Shown here in pieces: positions 9,812 to 17,991 of a stretch of 64,000 bases of DNA; the stretch's first letter is position 1; each line of letters begins with the position of its first letter. The position numbers were made by a program, and so were the translations under genes. The DNA lies in contig NZ_JADEWX010000009.1 in NCBI RefSeq assembly GCF_015207395.1, forward strand, positions 1 to 64,000. Reading direction: 5' to 3'. Source of the DNA: Nodosilinea sp. LEGE 07088 (lineage in GTDB: Bacteria; Cyanobacteriota; Cyanobacteriia; Phormidesmidales; Phormidesmidaceae). The notes beneath the pieces are model-generated. The model made no database searches and was not told the origin of the DNA. It was given only the letters and a program-made list of their open reading frames with translations.

Positions 9812-10267
9812 TTATTTTTGACCCAATTGTTTGAGCAGGTGTCTGGGGCGAGCAAACACCACGTCTTGATAGCGGTTTGGATGTCGAGTGAACATATAGT
9901 GCTCGTACTCATACCAGTGCATCTCAGCCTTCTCCTGATTACATTGGTAGCAAATCACCCAGAGGTTGCTAAAGTCGAGCGCCAGCCACGGATATTGAGC
10001 CCGGGGTAGCTTATGGTCAATACTTCTCCCGTTACTGCGGCTAAACCGCTCTCCACAAATCGGACAATGGTGCTCTGAGTTATCCCTGACCCAAGCCTGA
10101 CTGTCTGGGGTGGTGCCACATTCACTATCGCCATGGATATACCGCCAGTAGTCAAACCGGCGATAGTCCTCAAAATCTTGCTGGGTAAGTTTGTGATAGC
10201 GGCGATTGCCTACTTTATTGGCGCGTGTGAAGAGATCTTCTAGGGTTGGATCAGATCCTGAAGCCAT
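9812..10267 (-). CDS. HNH endonuclease (third gene of cassette)
   Basis: Predicted metal-dependent nuclease of 151 residues. The HNH core is clear: CPIC (C68, C71), then SIDHKLPR with the general-base region D84-H85, an asparagine in SNLWV, and CYQCN (C106, C109) closing the zinc-binding pair. Residues 1-60 form a separate N-terminal part that starts DPTLEDLF (6-13) and is followed by aromatic and charged residues DFEDYRRFDYW. The gene is 15 bases after the middle gene of a minus-strand cassette and is surely cotranscribed. Codon usage and the lack of HIP1 sites set the cassette apart from its surroundings. HNH domains serve homing, restriction, repair and defence; the target here is unknown. 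Confidence 0.88.
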   Translation of the reverse strand: MASGSDPTLEDLFTRANKVGNRRYHKLTQQDFEDYRRFDYWRYIHGDSECGTTPDSQAWVRDNSEHHCPICGERFSRSNGRSIDHKLPRAQYPWLALDFSNLWVICYQCNQEKAEMHWYEYEHYMFTRHPNRYQDVVFARPRHLLKQLGQK

Positions 10268-10282
10268 AGCTCACCTAAGCAA

Positions 10283-10711
10283 CTATCCTTTTCGAGATTT
10301 TGCTGCGTTCCGTTTTGCCCTAGGTCGAGATGCTGCACTATAGTCAATCATTTCGACGTCTTGATCGGGAAACTGGTTGTCGATTTGTTCAGAGATGGCA
10401 TCTACCTCGACTTGTAACGTTTGCTCAAAAGCCTTAATTTCATCAGGCGTCTGATATTTTTGACCAATTTGATCGGCCTTCAGAAAAAGATCTTCGAGGG
10501 TTGGATCATCGGGCTTAGGGGAAGTCAAAATATCATTGATTTTTTGATAAAGCTGAATGACATTGTCCCAGCCAATATTTTTGTAGCCATTGTCCTTTAG
10601 CCAGGCTTGGTCAGCCTTGTGTAGTTTTTTTCTGCGGTTGGTGTTAGAGCGCTGAACTTCGCGATAGTTCATGCCACTGAACAAGCGCTGCTTTCGTCTT
10701 GTGCCTGCCAT
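10283..10711 (-). CDS. Unknown basic protein with DPTLEDLF segment
   Basis: Protein of 142 residues, not recognised. The N-terminus (1-35) is rich in arginine and lysine, ending in NTNRRKKLHKADQAW, which suggests nucleic-acid contact. Residues 69-76 read DPTLEDLF followed by KADQIGQKY, nearly the same segment that opens the HNH protein downstream (DPTLEDLF, residues 6-13, then RANKVGNRRY). The C-terminus is basic again. It is placed 12 bases after the coiled-coil gene and 15 bases before the HNH gene, so all three are one operon. The shared segment implies a common docking element or a duplicated domain. Confidence 0.75.
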   Translation of the reverse strand: MAGTRRKQRLFSGMNYREVQRSNTNRRKKLHKADQAWLKDNGYKNIGWDNVIQLYQKINDILTSPKPDDPTLEDLFLKADQIGQKYQTPDEIKAFEQTLQVEVDAISEQIDNQFPDQDVEMIDYSAASRPRAKRNAAKSRKG

Positions 10712-10723
10712 AGTTTGGCCTCT

Positions 10724-11308
10724 TTACCCTAAAGTCCAGCGAAATAGACGAATGATTGCTTTACGCAGTTCACTATCTTCGTACTGCAACAGCATTTTAG
10801 TGTCTCGGGCTAAGCGCAGACGAATTTGATCGACAATATTCTTGAGTTCTTTGTTATCTCGCTTGAGCTGATTATTGGCCTCGCTCAACTCATCATTCTG
10901 AGTGGTTAGCTGCTGCATCTTCAAGCTTAAATCCCGATTCTGGATGTTGAGCTGATCAACTTGAGCTTGAAGTTCTCTCTGCTCCTTGGATAAGTTTCCT
11001 CTACGATTCACTAGGGCCTGATTGGATGCTTCTAGATCTAAGATAGATTTTTCTAATTTCTGATTCTCTACTTGGAGTTGCTCAAATTTCTTCTCTGCCT
11101 GACTGCGCTTCAAACCATAGTAACGATTGTTTTGAGATAGCTCACCGTTCTTTTCAACAACAACTTCTACAAATTTTCCTATGGTAGAGTTTTGACCCAG
11201 CAAAATCAAAAGATTTTCGCAATCTTCTAAGCTGAGCCCTTGGGTGATATTTTTATTGATGCCGTATTCTTTTTTTAGAATAGTTTGTATATCGCGTTTA
11301 GCTGGCAT
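10724..11308 (-). CDS. Coiled-coil protein (first gene of cassette)
   Basis: Protein of 194 residues, unknown function. Residues 1-60 are globular (MPAKRDIQ to about VEKNGELS) and look like a small helical DNA-binding or dimerisation head. Residues about 75-165 are an almost unbroken coiled coil with heptads of Leu, Ile and Val and many Glu, Lys, Gln, Asn. The tail after 165 is basic and aromatic (LRKAIIRLFRWTLG), possibly membrane-interacting or a docking end. ATG 11308 is chosen over the longer frame to 11353 because AAGGGA lies about ten bases upstream. It heads an operon with an unknown basic protein and an HNH nuclease; a sensor or scaffold role for the nuclease is plausible but is inference. 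Confidence 0.78.
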   Translation of the reverse strand: MPAKRDIQTILKKEYGINKNITQGLSLEDCENLLILLGQNSTIGKFVEVVVEKNGELSQNNRYYGLKRSQAEKKFEQLQVENQKLEKSILDLEASNQALVNRRGNLSKEQRELQAQVDQLNIQNRDLSLKMQQLTTQNDELSEANNQLKRDNKELKNIVDQIRLRLARDTKMLLQYEDSELRKAIIRLFRWTLG

Positions 11309-11743
11309 CTGGCTTGTCCCTTTACAAGACCTAAGCTCTAGTCTACCCAGCACTGGGGCAGTTGCCTAAGGCGAGTTCATCGCCACAACATAACTTTAAA
11401 GGAATAATTTAAAGAGATGCTGTTAGTGCGATCGCAGGGTAGCTGTCCCTTAATACAATGCTGCTCAGCCATGCTGTAGAAGAATTGAGCAGCGATGACA
11501 CAGCTTGAGATCAGCGACCAGACCCCTGCTATGGGAGTAACCTGCCGGGTCAAAGCTTGCCCAATAGCGATGCAACGGCAGCCCAATTCTTGGCTTCCTT
11601 GCATTATTAATAGTCTGGCTAAGGCGATCGCCCTGCCCATACTGAATTGCGGTAGCCTCAATAGCGATCGCAGTTCAGTCATTCTAGACAGGTTTCTGGC
11701 AAACAAGTTAAAGTGGTACTGAGTATGAATTACTTCCCCTGCT
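11309..11743. other. Gene-free stretch before the Fur-family gene
   Basis: About 435 bases lie between the coiled-coil gene (minus) and the Fur-family gene (plus), so both promoters should be here. Two HIP1-type GCGATCGC-like sites occur (near 11429 and 11625). A 147-residue minus-strand frame (11377-11820) and a 75-residue plus frame show no domain-like pattern and no ribosome site; I do not count them as genes. Confidence 0.5.
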
Positions 11744-12184
11744 ATGGATGAATCAGTTGCCCTCAACCAGCCCATCACCTCTCTGGACGATGCCATCGAG
11801 CGTTGCCAGACGCTCGGCATGCGGCTGAGTCGGCAGCGGCGTTATATTTTAGAGCTGCTGTGGCAGCATCAAGGGCACCTCTCCGCCCGCGAAATTTACG
11901 ATCGCCTCAACCAGCAGGGTCGGGAGATTGGCCATACCTCGGTTTACCAAAACCTCGACGCGCTTTCCGAGCAAGGCATTATCGAATGCGTTGAGCGCGC
12001 CGACGGTCGCCTCTACGGCCACCTGAGCGATTCTCATAGCCACGTCAACTGTCTCGACACCAACGAGATCATTGATATCCAAGTAACGCTGCCTCCAGAT
12101 CTGATTCAACAAATCGAGGCCCGCACCGGAGTCACTATCACCGACTACCGCATCGACTTTTTTGGCACTACCACGGCTGTTTAG
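11744..12184 (+). CDS. Fur-family regulator, FurC/PerR-like
   Basis: Cytoplasmic metal-dependent repressor of 146 residues. The N-terminal winged helix is clear (RLSRQRRYILELLW, HLSAREIYDRL, GHTSVYQNLDALSEQGII), followed by the dimerisation domain with HSHVNCLDTNEI, where HxH and the acidic residues form the regulatory metal site. The CxxC pairs that hold structural zinc in Zur and many Fur proteins are missing. That combination resembles the cyanobacterial FurC/PerR group, which controls peroxide and metal responses. The assignment to FurC rather than FurA or Zur is by overall pattern, not alignment. A hairpin follows at 12204. Confidence 0.88.
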   Translation: MDESVALNQPITSLDDAIERCQTLGMRLSRQRRYILELLWQHQGHLSAREIYDRLNQQGREIGHTSVYQNLDALSEQGIIECVERADGRLYGHLSDSHSHVNCLDTNEIIDIQVTLPPDLIQQIEARTGVTITDYRIDFFGTTTAV

Positions 12185-12203
12185 TAGGGGCATTGAGCCA
12201 GTA

Positions 12204-12231
12204 GGGGCACCGTGGTAGATCCCAGTGCCCC
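12204..12231. terminator. Hairpin between convergent genes
   Basis: GGGGCAC (12204-12210) pairs with GTGCCCC (12225-12231) around 14 bases. It lies between the 3' ends of the Fur-family gene (plus) and the SDR gene (minus). No T-run follows on either strand, so intrinsic termination is uncertain. Confidence 0.45.
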
Positions 12232-12241
12232 GAACCATCGA

Positions 12242-13048
12242 CTAGGTCGATCGCACCGGTCGCTGGCGCGGTGGTACGGGCTTACCTGGGGCCAACAGTT
12301 GAATCATCGACTCCACCAGCCAGGGGGCTAAGCGCTGAGCCCATACCGTTGCATGGCTCTGCCAACCCACTAAAATCTCAGTCTGGCCCTGCTTGAGCCC
12401 ACGCACCAGGGCGGCGGCCACCTGCTCTGGGGTGGATGGCTGCACCCCCCGAAACCAGTCAAACCCCTTCACCATGTCGGTGTCAGTCAGCGACGGCAAA
12501 AGCGCCACGACCCGGACGTGGTGAGGGGCCAACTCGCTACGCAGCGCCTGGGTAAAGCCCACGATCGCAAACTTAGTGGCCGAATAGGTCGCCATGGTGG
12601 GGGCCGCCACCTTGCCCATGAGGCTAGAGACGTTGACAATGCAGCCCTCCTGGCGGACGGCCATACGGCGGGCCACGAGCCGAGTCACCGTGTACAACCC
12701 AATCAAATTAGTCGAAATCTCAGACTGCACCTGGGGCAGTTTGGCCTGTAAAAACGGGGTTTGATAGGCCACCCCCGCACAGTTGACCAGCAAATGCACC
12801 GGGCCGTAATGTTGCCAGGCCCGAGCAATCACCACGTTGGCCTGTATGGGGTCAGTCAGGTCTACGGGGAGAATGATCGCTTCGGCCCCTAGGTGCTCTA
12901 CCTCAGCCGCAACCATGGCTAAGCGTTGGGCATCGCGAGCAACGAGCAAAATGCGTCCCATACCTTGATGGGCTAAGGCGTGGGCAATGGCCCGGCCAAT
13001 GCCGCGAGATGCCCCGGTAACTAGAGCGGTTTTACCGTAAAAATCCAT
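12242..13048 (-). CDS. Short-chain dehydrogenase/reductase
   Basis: Cytoplasmic NAD(P)-dependent oxidoreductase of the classical SDR family, 268 residues. The cofactor motif TGASRGIG is at 11-18, NCAG at 89-92, the catalytic serine at 141-142 and YSATK with the catalytic tyrosine and lysine at 155 and 159. A perfect AGGAGGT lies six bases before the ATG at 13048, so the start is firm. The C-terminal 35 residues are hydrophobic and may sit on a membrane, as in SDR enzymes acting on lipids or retinoid-like compounds. The substrate is unknown. A palindrome 50-70 bases upstream may be its operator. Confidence 0.92.
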   Translation of the reverse strand: MDFYGKTALVTGASRGIGRAIAHALAHQGMGRILLVARDAQRLAMVAAEVEHLGAEAIILPVDLTDPIQANVVIARAWQHYGPVHLLVNCAGVAYQTPFLQAKLPQVQSEISTNLIGLYTVTRLVARRMAVRQEGCIVNVSSLMGKVAAPTMATYSATKFAIVGFTQALRSELAPHHVRVVALLPSLTDTDMVKGFDWFRGVQPSTPEQVAAALVRGLKQGQTEILVGWQSHATVWAQRLAPWLVESMIQLLAPGKPVPPRQRPVRST

Positions 13049-13098
13049 AAAATACCTCCTGCTGAATCTGCAATCGGTCAGTCAGCGAAATAGAACTG

Positions 13099-13118
13099 GG
13101 TTGAGAGCGTTCTCAACC
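13099..13118. promoter_or_regulatory. Palindrome upstream of the SDR gene
   Basis: GGTTGAGA (13099-13106) and TCTCAACC (13111-13118) form a perfect eight-base inverted repeat with a four-base centre. It is 51-70 bases upstream of the SDR start, the size and place of a dimeric repressor's operator. It could instead be a hairpin. Confidence 0.4.
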
Positions 13119-13123
13119 ATGGG

Positions 13124-13420
13124 ATGAAGTGCTGTGCATGGGCTCAAACCGACCGGGGTGAAGTCCCAGCCATCCAGGCTGAGGGGCAATATCGGTCTGC
13201 TGAACGGTTGAGCGACTTGAGGACTGAGCGCAAACTAACCGCGACTGTGCCCAACGAGGGCAGCGAGTATGGGCACAGTCGCGGAGCCGGTAACCCTAGG
13301 GGCGATCGCCTAGCCTGCCTAGGCAACTGAATGGTTTGTCTGAGGCATAGTTGTAGTTCTCTCCAATGAAAGATCATCAACGAAAGGTCGTTCAAACCCA
13401 CGCCTCAGACGTTAGCACCG
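13124..13420. other. Structured, possibly RNA-coding region
   Basis: No gene is convincing here, but the sequence has strong RNA-like folds. CCGCGACTGTGCCCA (13239-13253) is perfectly complementary to 13270-13284, a 15-base stem with a 16-base loop. GTCTGAGGC near 13338 is complementary to GCCTCAGAC near 13402, enclosing GAAAG-rich loops. GGTGAAGTCCCAGCC at 13157 resembles loops of large ribozymes and riboswitches. Consensus of RNase P RNA, tmRNA, SRP RNA, 6S RNA and the cobalamin element is not matched. A 68-residue plus-strand frame (13124-13330) has no protein-like pattern. It may be a non-coding RNA or part of a group II intron-like RNA. Confidence 0.4.
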
Positions 13421-13722
13421 GGATCAGGCACCGACAACGATCCTGAGGGAAGTGGGCAGATTGTAACGGTACTTATCATCATTCTCAGAAAGGCGTTGTT
13501 GGGGAACATTGGCTTTCTCTGAGTTACTTTTAATCGTTCCCAGAGAATTCTCTAGTTGCCGAGATTTGGTAGCTCCATCTACCTCTATGAGAGCTGCCGC
13601 GCCAGAAACCCCAAACCTGAGAGGAATGACTTGTAGCCTAAGTTACGTATCGCCATGTTGCAAAACGTAGCGGCGAGAGTTCGGATCGTCGATCGATCGG
13701 CGCGTGGGTGAAGTGCGGGGCT

Positions 13723-13773
13723 GAACACTGTTCAAACCATCGGCTCTGCCCAGGTGTTCACCAGGTGTTCACC
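13723..13773. promoter_or_regulatory. Operator-like repeats before LpxB-like gene
   Basis: GAACACTGTTC (13723-13733) is palindromic. GGTGTTCACC occurs twice in tandem (13753-13762 and 13764-13773), an 11-base period, and is itself nearly palindromic. All three contain TGTTC or its complement. They lie 120-170 bases before the ATG at 13891 and look like clustered sites for one dimeric regulator. The rest of 13424-13878 shows no gene. Confidence 0.4.
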
Positions 13774-13890
13774 AGGGGAGCCCATCTCGCCCCCTGTTTT
13801 AGGGCAGTGCTCATCAGTTAGAGAGAACGCGGTAATCTGACGGAACAGCACCCTAGGGTTGCTCACTATCTGTATTGATTGGCGCTGCCT

Positions 13891-15186
13891 ATGGCCTCCA
13901 CCGATATTTTGATTCTCTCCAATGGGCCAGGAGAAATTTCAACCTGGGTGCGCCCGGTGGTCAAAGCCCTGCGAGGGACAGAGACCGGTTTGCTTGACTC
14001 GTCCCAGGCCCGCATTTCAGTGGTGCTGTCGCCCTGTGCCAATGCTTCAGGACGCGAGGCCAAAATGGCCCGCAGTCTGCCCGAGGTCGATCGGGTGCAG
14101 GGGCCAGAGCATTTTTTCTCATTTTTGTTGACCGGCCAGACGGCTGACCGATGGACTTGGCACCCCCAAGGCGTGGTGCTGTTTTTGGGGGGTGACCAGA
14201 TTTACCCGGTGATCATCGGCAGACGCCTGGGCTATCGCACGGTGATCTATGCCGAATGGGATGCCCGCTGGCACCGCTGGATCGATCGATTTGGCTGTAT
14301 GACCACCCAGATTGTTAAAGCGGCCCCGGCCCCTTATCGGGCGAAATGCCAAGTGATTGGCGATCTAATGGCCGATGTACGGAGTGATGCCGAGGGGATG
14401 CAGACGGTGCGCGATCGCCTGGGTCTGAAACCCAACCACGACCTGATCGGCCTCATGCCTGGCTCCAAAAAGAATAAGCTCAGCGTCGGCCTACCGTTTT
14501 GTCTGGGCGTTGCTGAGGCCATGCATCGTCTGCGACCCCAGACACAGTTTGTGATTCCGGTGGCGCCCATGCTGTCGTTGGCGGCGTTGGCACAGTTTGC
14601 CAATGCGACCCAAAATCCCGACATACAACTGTTTGAAGGGGCCGCTACGGCAGAATTGATGGAGCCAGCAGCCCCCCTACCCCGGTTGCGTACCCCCAAC
14701 GGAATAGACGTACTGCTATGGCAGGTTCACCCCGCCTACGATGTGATGAGCCAAATGCAGTTTTGTATCACCACCGTCGGTGCCAACACTGCCGAGTTGG
14801 GTTCCCTCGGGGTGCCGATGATGGTGCTGCTGCCGACCCAAAAGCTAGAGGTGATGAAAGCCTGGGACGGCATTCCCGGTTTGCTGGCTAATCTACCTCT
14901 GGTGGGGGATAGCCTAGCCAAAGCCATCAATCGGCTGGTGCTACGGCAAATCTACAGAGATGGCAAGCTGTTTGCCTGGCCCAATATCTGGGCCCAGCGC
15001 GAGGTGGTGCCCGAGCGGATTGGCCCCCTTAAGCCCGCTGCGGTGGCAGCCGAGGTGGTGGACTATTTAGCGCATCCCAGCACCTTGGCCACGATGCGGC
15101 AAGACCTGCGATCGGTGCGGGGGGAGGCTGGGGCGGCGGCCAAACTGGCGGCCATTGTAGTTGAAGAGCTACAGTCAGGGTGTTGA
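13891..15186 (+). CDS. LpxB-like glycosyltransferase
   Basis: Protein of 431 residues resembling lipid-A-disaccharide synthase (GT19) and its cyanobacterial paralogues. The N-terminal Rossmann part starts DILILSNGPGEISTWV, where LpxB has a related SxGExSG block; the C-terminal half carries GLMPGSKKNKL and a later TTVGANTAELGSLGVPM, the sugar-nucleotide binding region. Lipid-A-type enzymes join two acylated glucosamines; since the sequence is longer than true LpxB (about 380-390), it may be the second, diverged cyanobacterial copy. ATG 13891 is preferred over TTG 13879. It is 18 bases before the MFS gene, likely an operon with it. Confidence 0.75.
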   Translation: MASTDILILSNGPGEISTWVRPVVKALRGTETGLLDSSQARISVVLSPCANASGREAKMARSLPEVDRVQGPEHFFSFLLTGQTADRWTWHPQGVVLFLGGDQIYPVIIGRRLGYRTVIYAEWDARWHRWIDRFGCMTTQIVKAAPAPYRAKCQVIGDLMADVRSDAEGMQTVRDRLGLKPNHDLIGLMPGSKKNKLSVGLPFCLGVAEAMHRLRPQTQFVIPVAPMLSLAALAQFANATQNPDIQLFEGAATAELMEPAAPLPRLRTPNGIDVLLWQVHPAYDVMSQMQFCITTVGANTAELGSLGVPMMVLLPTQKLEVMKAWDGIPGLLANLPLVGDSLAKAINRLVLRQIYRDGKLFAWPNIWAQREVVPERIGPLKPAAVAAEVVDYLAHPSTLATMRQDLRSVRGEAGAAAKLAAIVVEELQSGC

Positions 15187-15204
15187 ATCTGGGGCGATTG
15201 ATCT

Positions 15205-16404
15205 ATGGCTAGGACACCCATGGCCAACGCTGTTTTCTGGGGGCCAGTGTGGGGCTTGGCCCTGATGCAGGGGGCGATTACCTTGCTCTGGGTGGTGTAT
15301 AACCTCTACCTGGTGCAGTTGCTGACCGCCCTAGGGTTTGCCCAGGGGCTAGCGTTGGGGTTGCTCGTGCTAGAAAATCTGCTGGCCATGGTGATTGAAC
15401 CTCTGATGGGCACCTTTTCTGACCAGATGCAGCACCGGATGGGCACCCGGTTTCCGATTATCAGTCTGGGAGTTGTGCTAGCCGCAGGTTTATTTGTGGT
15501 GGTGCCTTCAGCGTTGATCTGGGGCCAGGGGCCGCTGCTGCGCTGGGGGCTGCCGCTGCTGCTAGTAGCCTGGGCCCTGGCGATGGCGGTGTTTCGCAGC
15601 CCGGCACTGTCGCTGCTGGGGCGCTATGCCATTGGTACGCAGCAACCTCGGGCGGCGAGCATTTTGACCCTAGTGGGTGGCCTATCGGGGGCGATGGGGC
15701 CGCTGGCGGGGCAATTTATTTTGGGTCTGGGGCCGTTTGTCGCCTTTGGCCTGGGGTCTGGAGTGCTGGTATTGGCAACCCTGGCGTTGCGGTGGTTGGG
15801 GCCCAAGCAGGCTGTGGATGAGGCTCGGGACGTGGCCTCGGTGACGGCCTCAGCCTCCACGCCCTGGTCTGGCCTGGGGCTGGTCTTTGGCGCTGGCGTA
15901 GGAGTGGGCCTGGGCTTTAGGCTAGTGATGATGGCGCTGCCTGCGACCCTGACCCAGCAGGTGCCCCAGGCCAATCAGCCCCTGGTTTTGGGCACGTTGT
16001 TTGTAGCCTTGGCCCTGACGGCGATTCCGGCAGGAAAGTTGGCCCAGCGCCTGGGCAATCGGCGGGCGATGGTGCTGGGGCTCGGTACCCTGGCAGGCCT
16101 GGCAATTTTAGTCGGGGCGATCGCCAGTACAGTCATGGGGGTGGTGCTAGCGGCCCTGTTTGGGGCCGCCCTCAGCCTGGTGTCAAACGGCACGCTGCCC
16201 TTTGCCCTGGCGATGGTGCCCCCCCAGCGGGCCGGGCTGGGTACGGGCACTTACTTTAGCGGGGGGGCGCTGGCCGCCAGTGTGGGAGCGGGGTTATTTG
16301 GCAATCGGGGGTTGACCCCGGCGGCGATTACCGTGGCCGCTGCGATCGCATTTTTATTAGCCGGGCTGTGTGTGGCCTACAGCAAGCGCTTTAGTCGGCT
16401 GTGA
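15205..16404 (+). CDS. MFS transporter
   Basis: Integral-membrane transporter of the major facilitator superfamily, 399 residues with twelve predicted helices in two halves joined near residue 200. The loop after helix 2 carries GTFSDQMQHRMGTR, the usual G-x-x-x-D-(R/K) signal of loop 2-3, and the C-terminal half has a matching KLAQRLGNRR. The layout is similar to SLC45 and BtrK-like groups, whose substrates range from sugars to drugs; the substrate here is unknown. It starts 18 bases after the LpxB-like gene, which suggests one transcript and perhaps export or import linked to envelope glycans. Confidence 0.88.
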   Translation: MARTPMANAVFWGPVWGLALMQGAITLLWVVYNLYLVQLLTALGFAQGLALGLLVLENLLAMVIEPLMGTFSDQMQHRMGTRFPIISLGVVLAAGLFVVVPSALIWGQGPLLRWGLPLLLVAWALAMAVFRSPALSLLGRYAIGTQQPRAASILTLVGGLSGAMGPLAGQFILGLGPFVAFGLGSGVLVLATLALRWLGPKQAVDEARDVASVTASASTPWSGLGLVFGAGVGVGLGFRLVMMALPATLTQQVPQANQPLVLGTLFVALALTAIPAGKLAQRLGNRRAMVLGLGTLAGLAILVGAIASTVMGVVLAALFGAALSLVSNGTLPFALAMVPPQRAGLGTGTYFSGGALAASVGAGLFGNRGLTPAAITVAAAIAFLLAGLCVAYSKRFSRL

Positions 16405-16432
16405 GCGGTCTCGTCAGCCCCAAGGTTGAATA

Positions 16433-17365
16433 TTAGAGTTTTAGACCATCAGCCATCGGCGTTTGGATCGCTTCGGTTGGTCGAGTGACTTCGAGATAGA
16501 TATGCTCTAGCCTGACCGGGTGTCGAGCGATCGAGTCGAGGGGAATGCCCTCGAACTGGCTGATCAGGTCTTTCAGTTCGAGCTGCTCGGGTACCCAAAA
16601 AGCCAGGTCGCCGCCGTAGCGACGGTGGGTGTAGCCGAGCTGTTGACCCCGGGCGATCGCCCCCTGGGGGTCGCTGGTTTCGAGGGTGACAATCTCCTTG
16701 GCGGGAATCTGCGATCGCAGCTCTGCTAGCGTGCCTTCTGCCAACAGCTGGCCCTGCCGCAAAATACCAATGCGCTGGCACAAACGCTCCACTTCATCCA
16801 GCAGGTGTGAGGTCAGCAGTACCGTCACCCCCATCGCCTTAAACTGGCGAATCAGCTGCCAGAGTTCTTGCCGGGCCTCAATGTCTAGCCCCGTCGTGGG
16901 CTCATCCAGGATCACCAGCTTGGGCCGATGTAAAATTGACGCGGCCATGCTCAGACGTCGCTGCATGCCGCCGCTCAGACGCTCGACGGGGGTATGTTTT
17001 TGGTCGAGTAGATTGACCGCTTCCAGACAGACCTCCACCCGACGACGGCAGTCTTGGCGAGTCAGGCCGTAGAGGCGGCCAAAGAAAAACAGGTTGTCGC
17101 TACAGGTGAGACTGCCGTAGAGCAAATTGCCCTGGGGCATGACCCCAACCCAGGCTTTAGTCGCCGCGCTGGCGACCTGGTTGCCAATGATTACCGTGCC
17201 GCTATCGGCCTTCAGCAACCCGCAAATGATATTGATGGTCGTGGTCTTGCCAGCACCATTGGGGCCGAGGAGACCATAGATTTCTCCCGGCTGGAGGGCT
17301 AAGCTAAGATTTTGCAGTACCGACTTAGAACCGTAGCGCTTACAGAGATTTTCGAGCTTTAACAT
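16433..17365 (-). CDS. ABC transporter ATP-binding protein
   Basis: Cytoplasmic ATPase subunit of an ABC-2 type exporter, 310 residues. The Walker A is GPNGAGKTT (34-42), the signature LSGGMQ (130-135), Walker B VILDEP (151-156) and the switch histidine in TSHLLDEVE. The C-terminal 90 residues form the extra domain common in drug and polysaccharide exporters such as DrrA. ATG 17365 is preferred because the protein then begins at the conserved MLKLENL; GTG or upstream codons to 17377 are possible. No permease gene is next to it, so the partner lies elsewhere. Confidence 0.92.
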   Translation of the reverse strand: MLKLENLCKRYGSKSVLQNLSLALQPGEIYGLLGPNGAGKTTTINIICGLLKADSGTVIIGNQVASAATKAWVGVMPQGNLLYGSLTCSDNLFFFGRLYGLTRQDCRRRVEVCLEAVNLLDQKHTPVERLSGGMQRRLSMAASILHRPKLVILDEPTTGLDIEARQELWQLIRQFKAMGVTVLLTSHLLDEVERLCQRIGILRQGQLLAEGTLAELRSQIPAKEIVTLETSDPQGAIARGQQLGYTHRRYGGDLAFWVPEQLELKDLISQFEGIPLDSIARHPVRLEHIYLEVTRPTEAIQTPMADGLKL

Positions 17366-17470
17366 GCGGGTGCGCAACTTTGTGGCCGAAGGTGGTTCCC
17401 CCCCCTTGAGTTAGCTATGCTCAAGACGGGAGGCAGGGAAACGCCCCTGTATCTTATCAGTGAGGACCCT

Positions 17471-17860
17471 ATGGCTGGCGATCGCGAACTGGTGTTAGCT
17501 GCAAATAAGGCTTTCTACCGCTCTTTTGAGAAAAAAGACCTGGAGGCGATGGAGGCAGTGTGGTCAAAGGGCATGGGCTGTCTCTGCATTCATCCTGGTC
17601 GCGACGCCCTCAAGGGCTGGACTGACATCCGTGACGCCTGGGAGCGCATTTTTCAAAATACCAGCTATATCGAAATTGACATCGATATTCTTACCGTTGA
17701 GACCAGTGGCGATCTAGCCTATGTGGTGCTCATCGAGAATGTGCTACAAATTAGCGGTGGTCGTCGCCTAGAGGCCCGATCGATGGCGACCAATGGGTTT
17801 GAACGCATGGCCGGACAATGGTATGTAACCCACCACCACGGCAGCCCAGTGATAGATTGA
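17471..17860 (+). CDS. NTF2/SnoaL-like small domain protein
   Basis: Soluble protein of 129 residues with the cone fold of the NTF2-like superfamily (DUF4440/SnoaL type). The pattern ANKAFYRSFEKKDLEAMEAVWS, then CIHPGRDALKGW, and a C-terminal strand ending HHHGSP fits cyanobacterial ketosteroid-isomerase-like proteins. GAGGACC lies about eight bases before ATG 17471; an open frame to 17417 has no such site. Members bind small molecules or act as enzymes or partners; no substrate can be named. It stands alone between the ABC ATPase (minus) and a membrane protein. Confidence 0.82.
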   Translation: MAGDRELVLAANKAFYRSFEKKDLEAMEAVWSKGMGCLCIHPGRDALKGWTDIRDAWERIFQNTSYIEIDIDILTVETSGDLAYVVLIENVLQISGGRRLEARSMATNGFERMAGQWYVTHHHGSPVID

Positions 17861-17991
17861 GCCCGTCTCTTAAGTTGGTGCAAGAAAGCGTAGCAGCGGA
17901 CACATAAAGTTAATTTTTTCCACAGCTTTAGACTCACTTAACGCGCAGCCGATATTGTACGGGTACCTTCTGTGGCTCTAGGAGACTGGCG

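Noticed and set aside
11377-11820. 147-residue minus-strand frame before the Fur-family gene
   Set aside because: Overlaps the Fur gene start, shows no ribosome site and no domain-like pattern.
13124-13330. Cobalamin riboswitch or housekeeping RNA
   Set aside because: GGTGAAGTCCC and GCGACTGT look similar to parts of cobalamin elements, but the B12 box is missing and the adjacent genes have no link to cobalamin. RNase P, tmRNA, SRP and 6S consensus parts are missing too.
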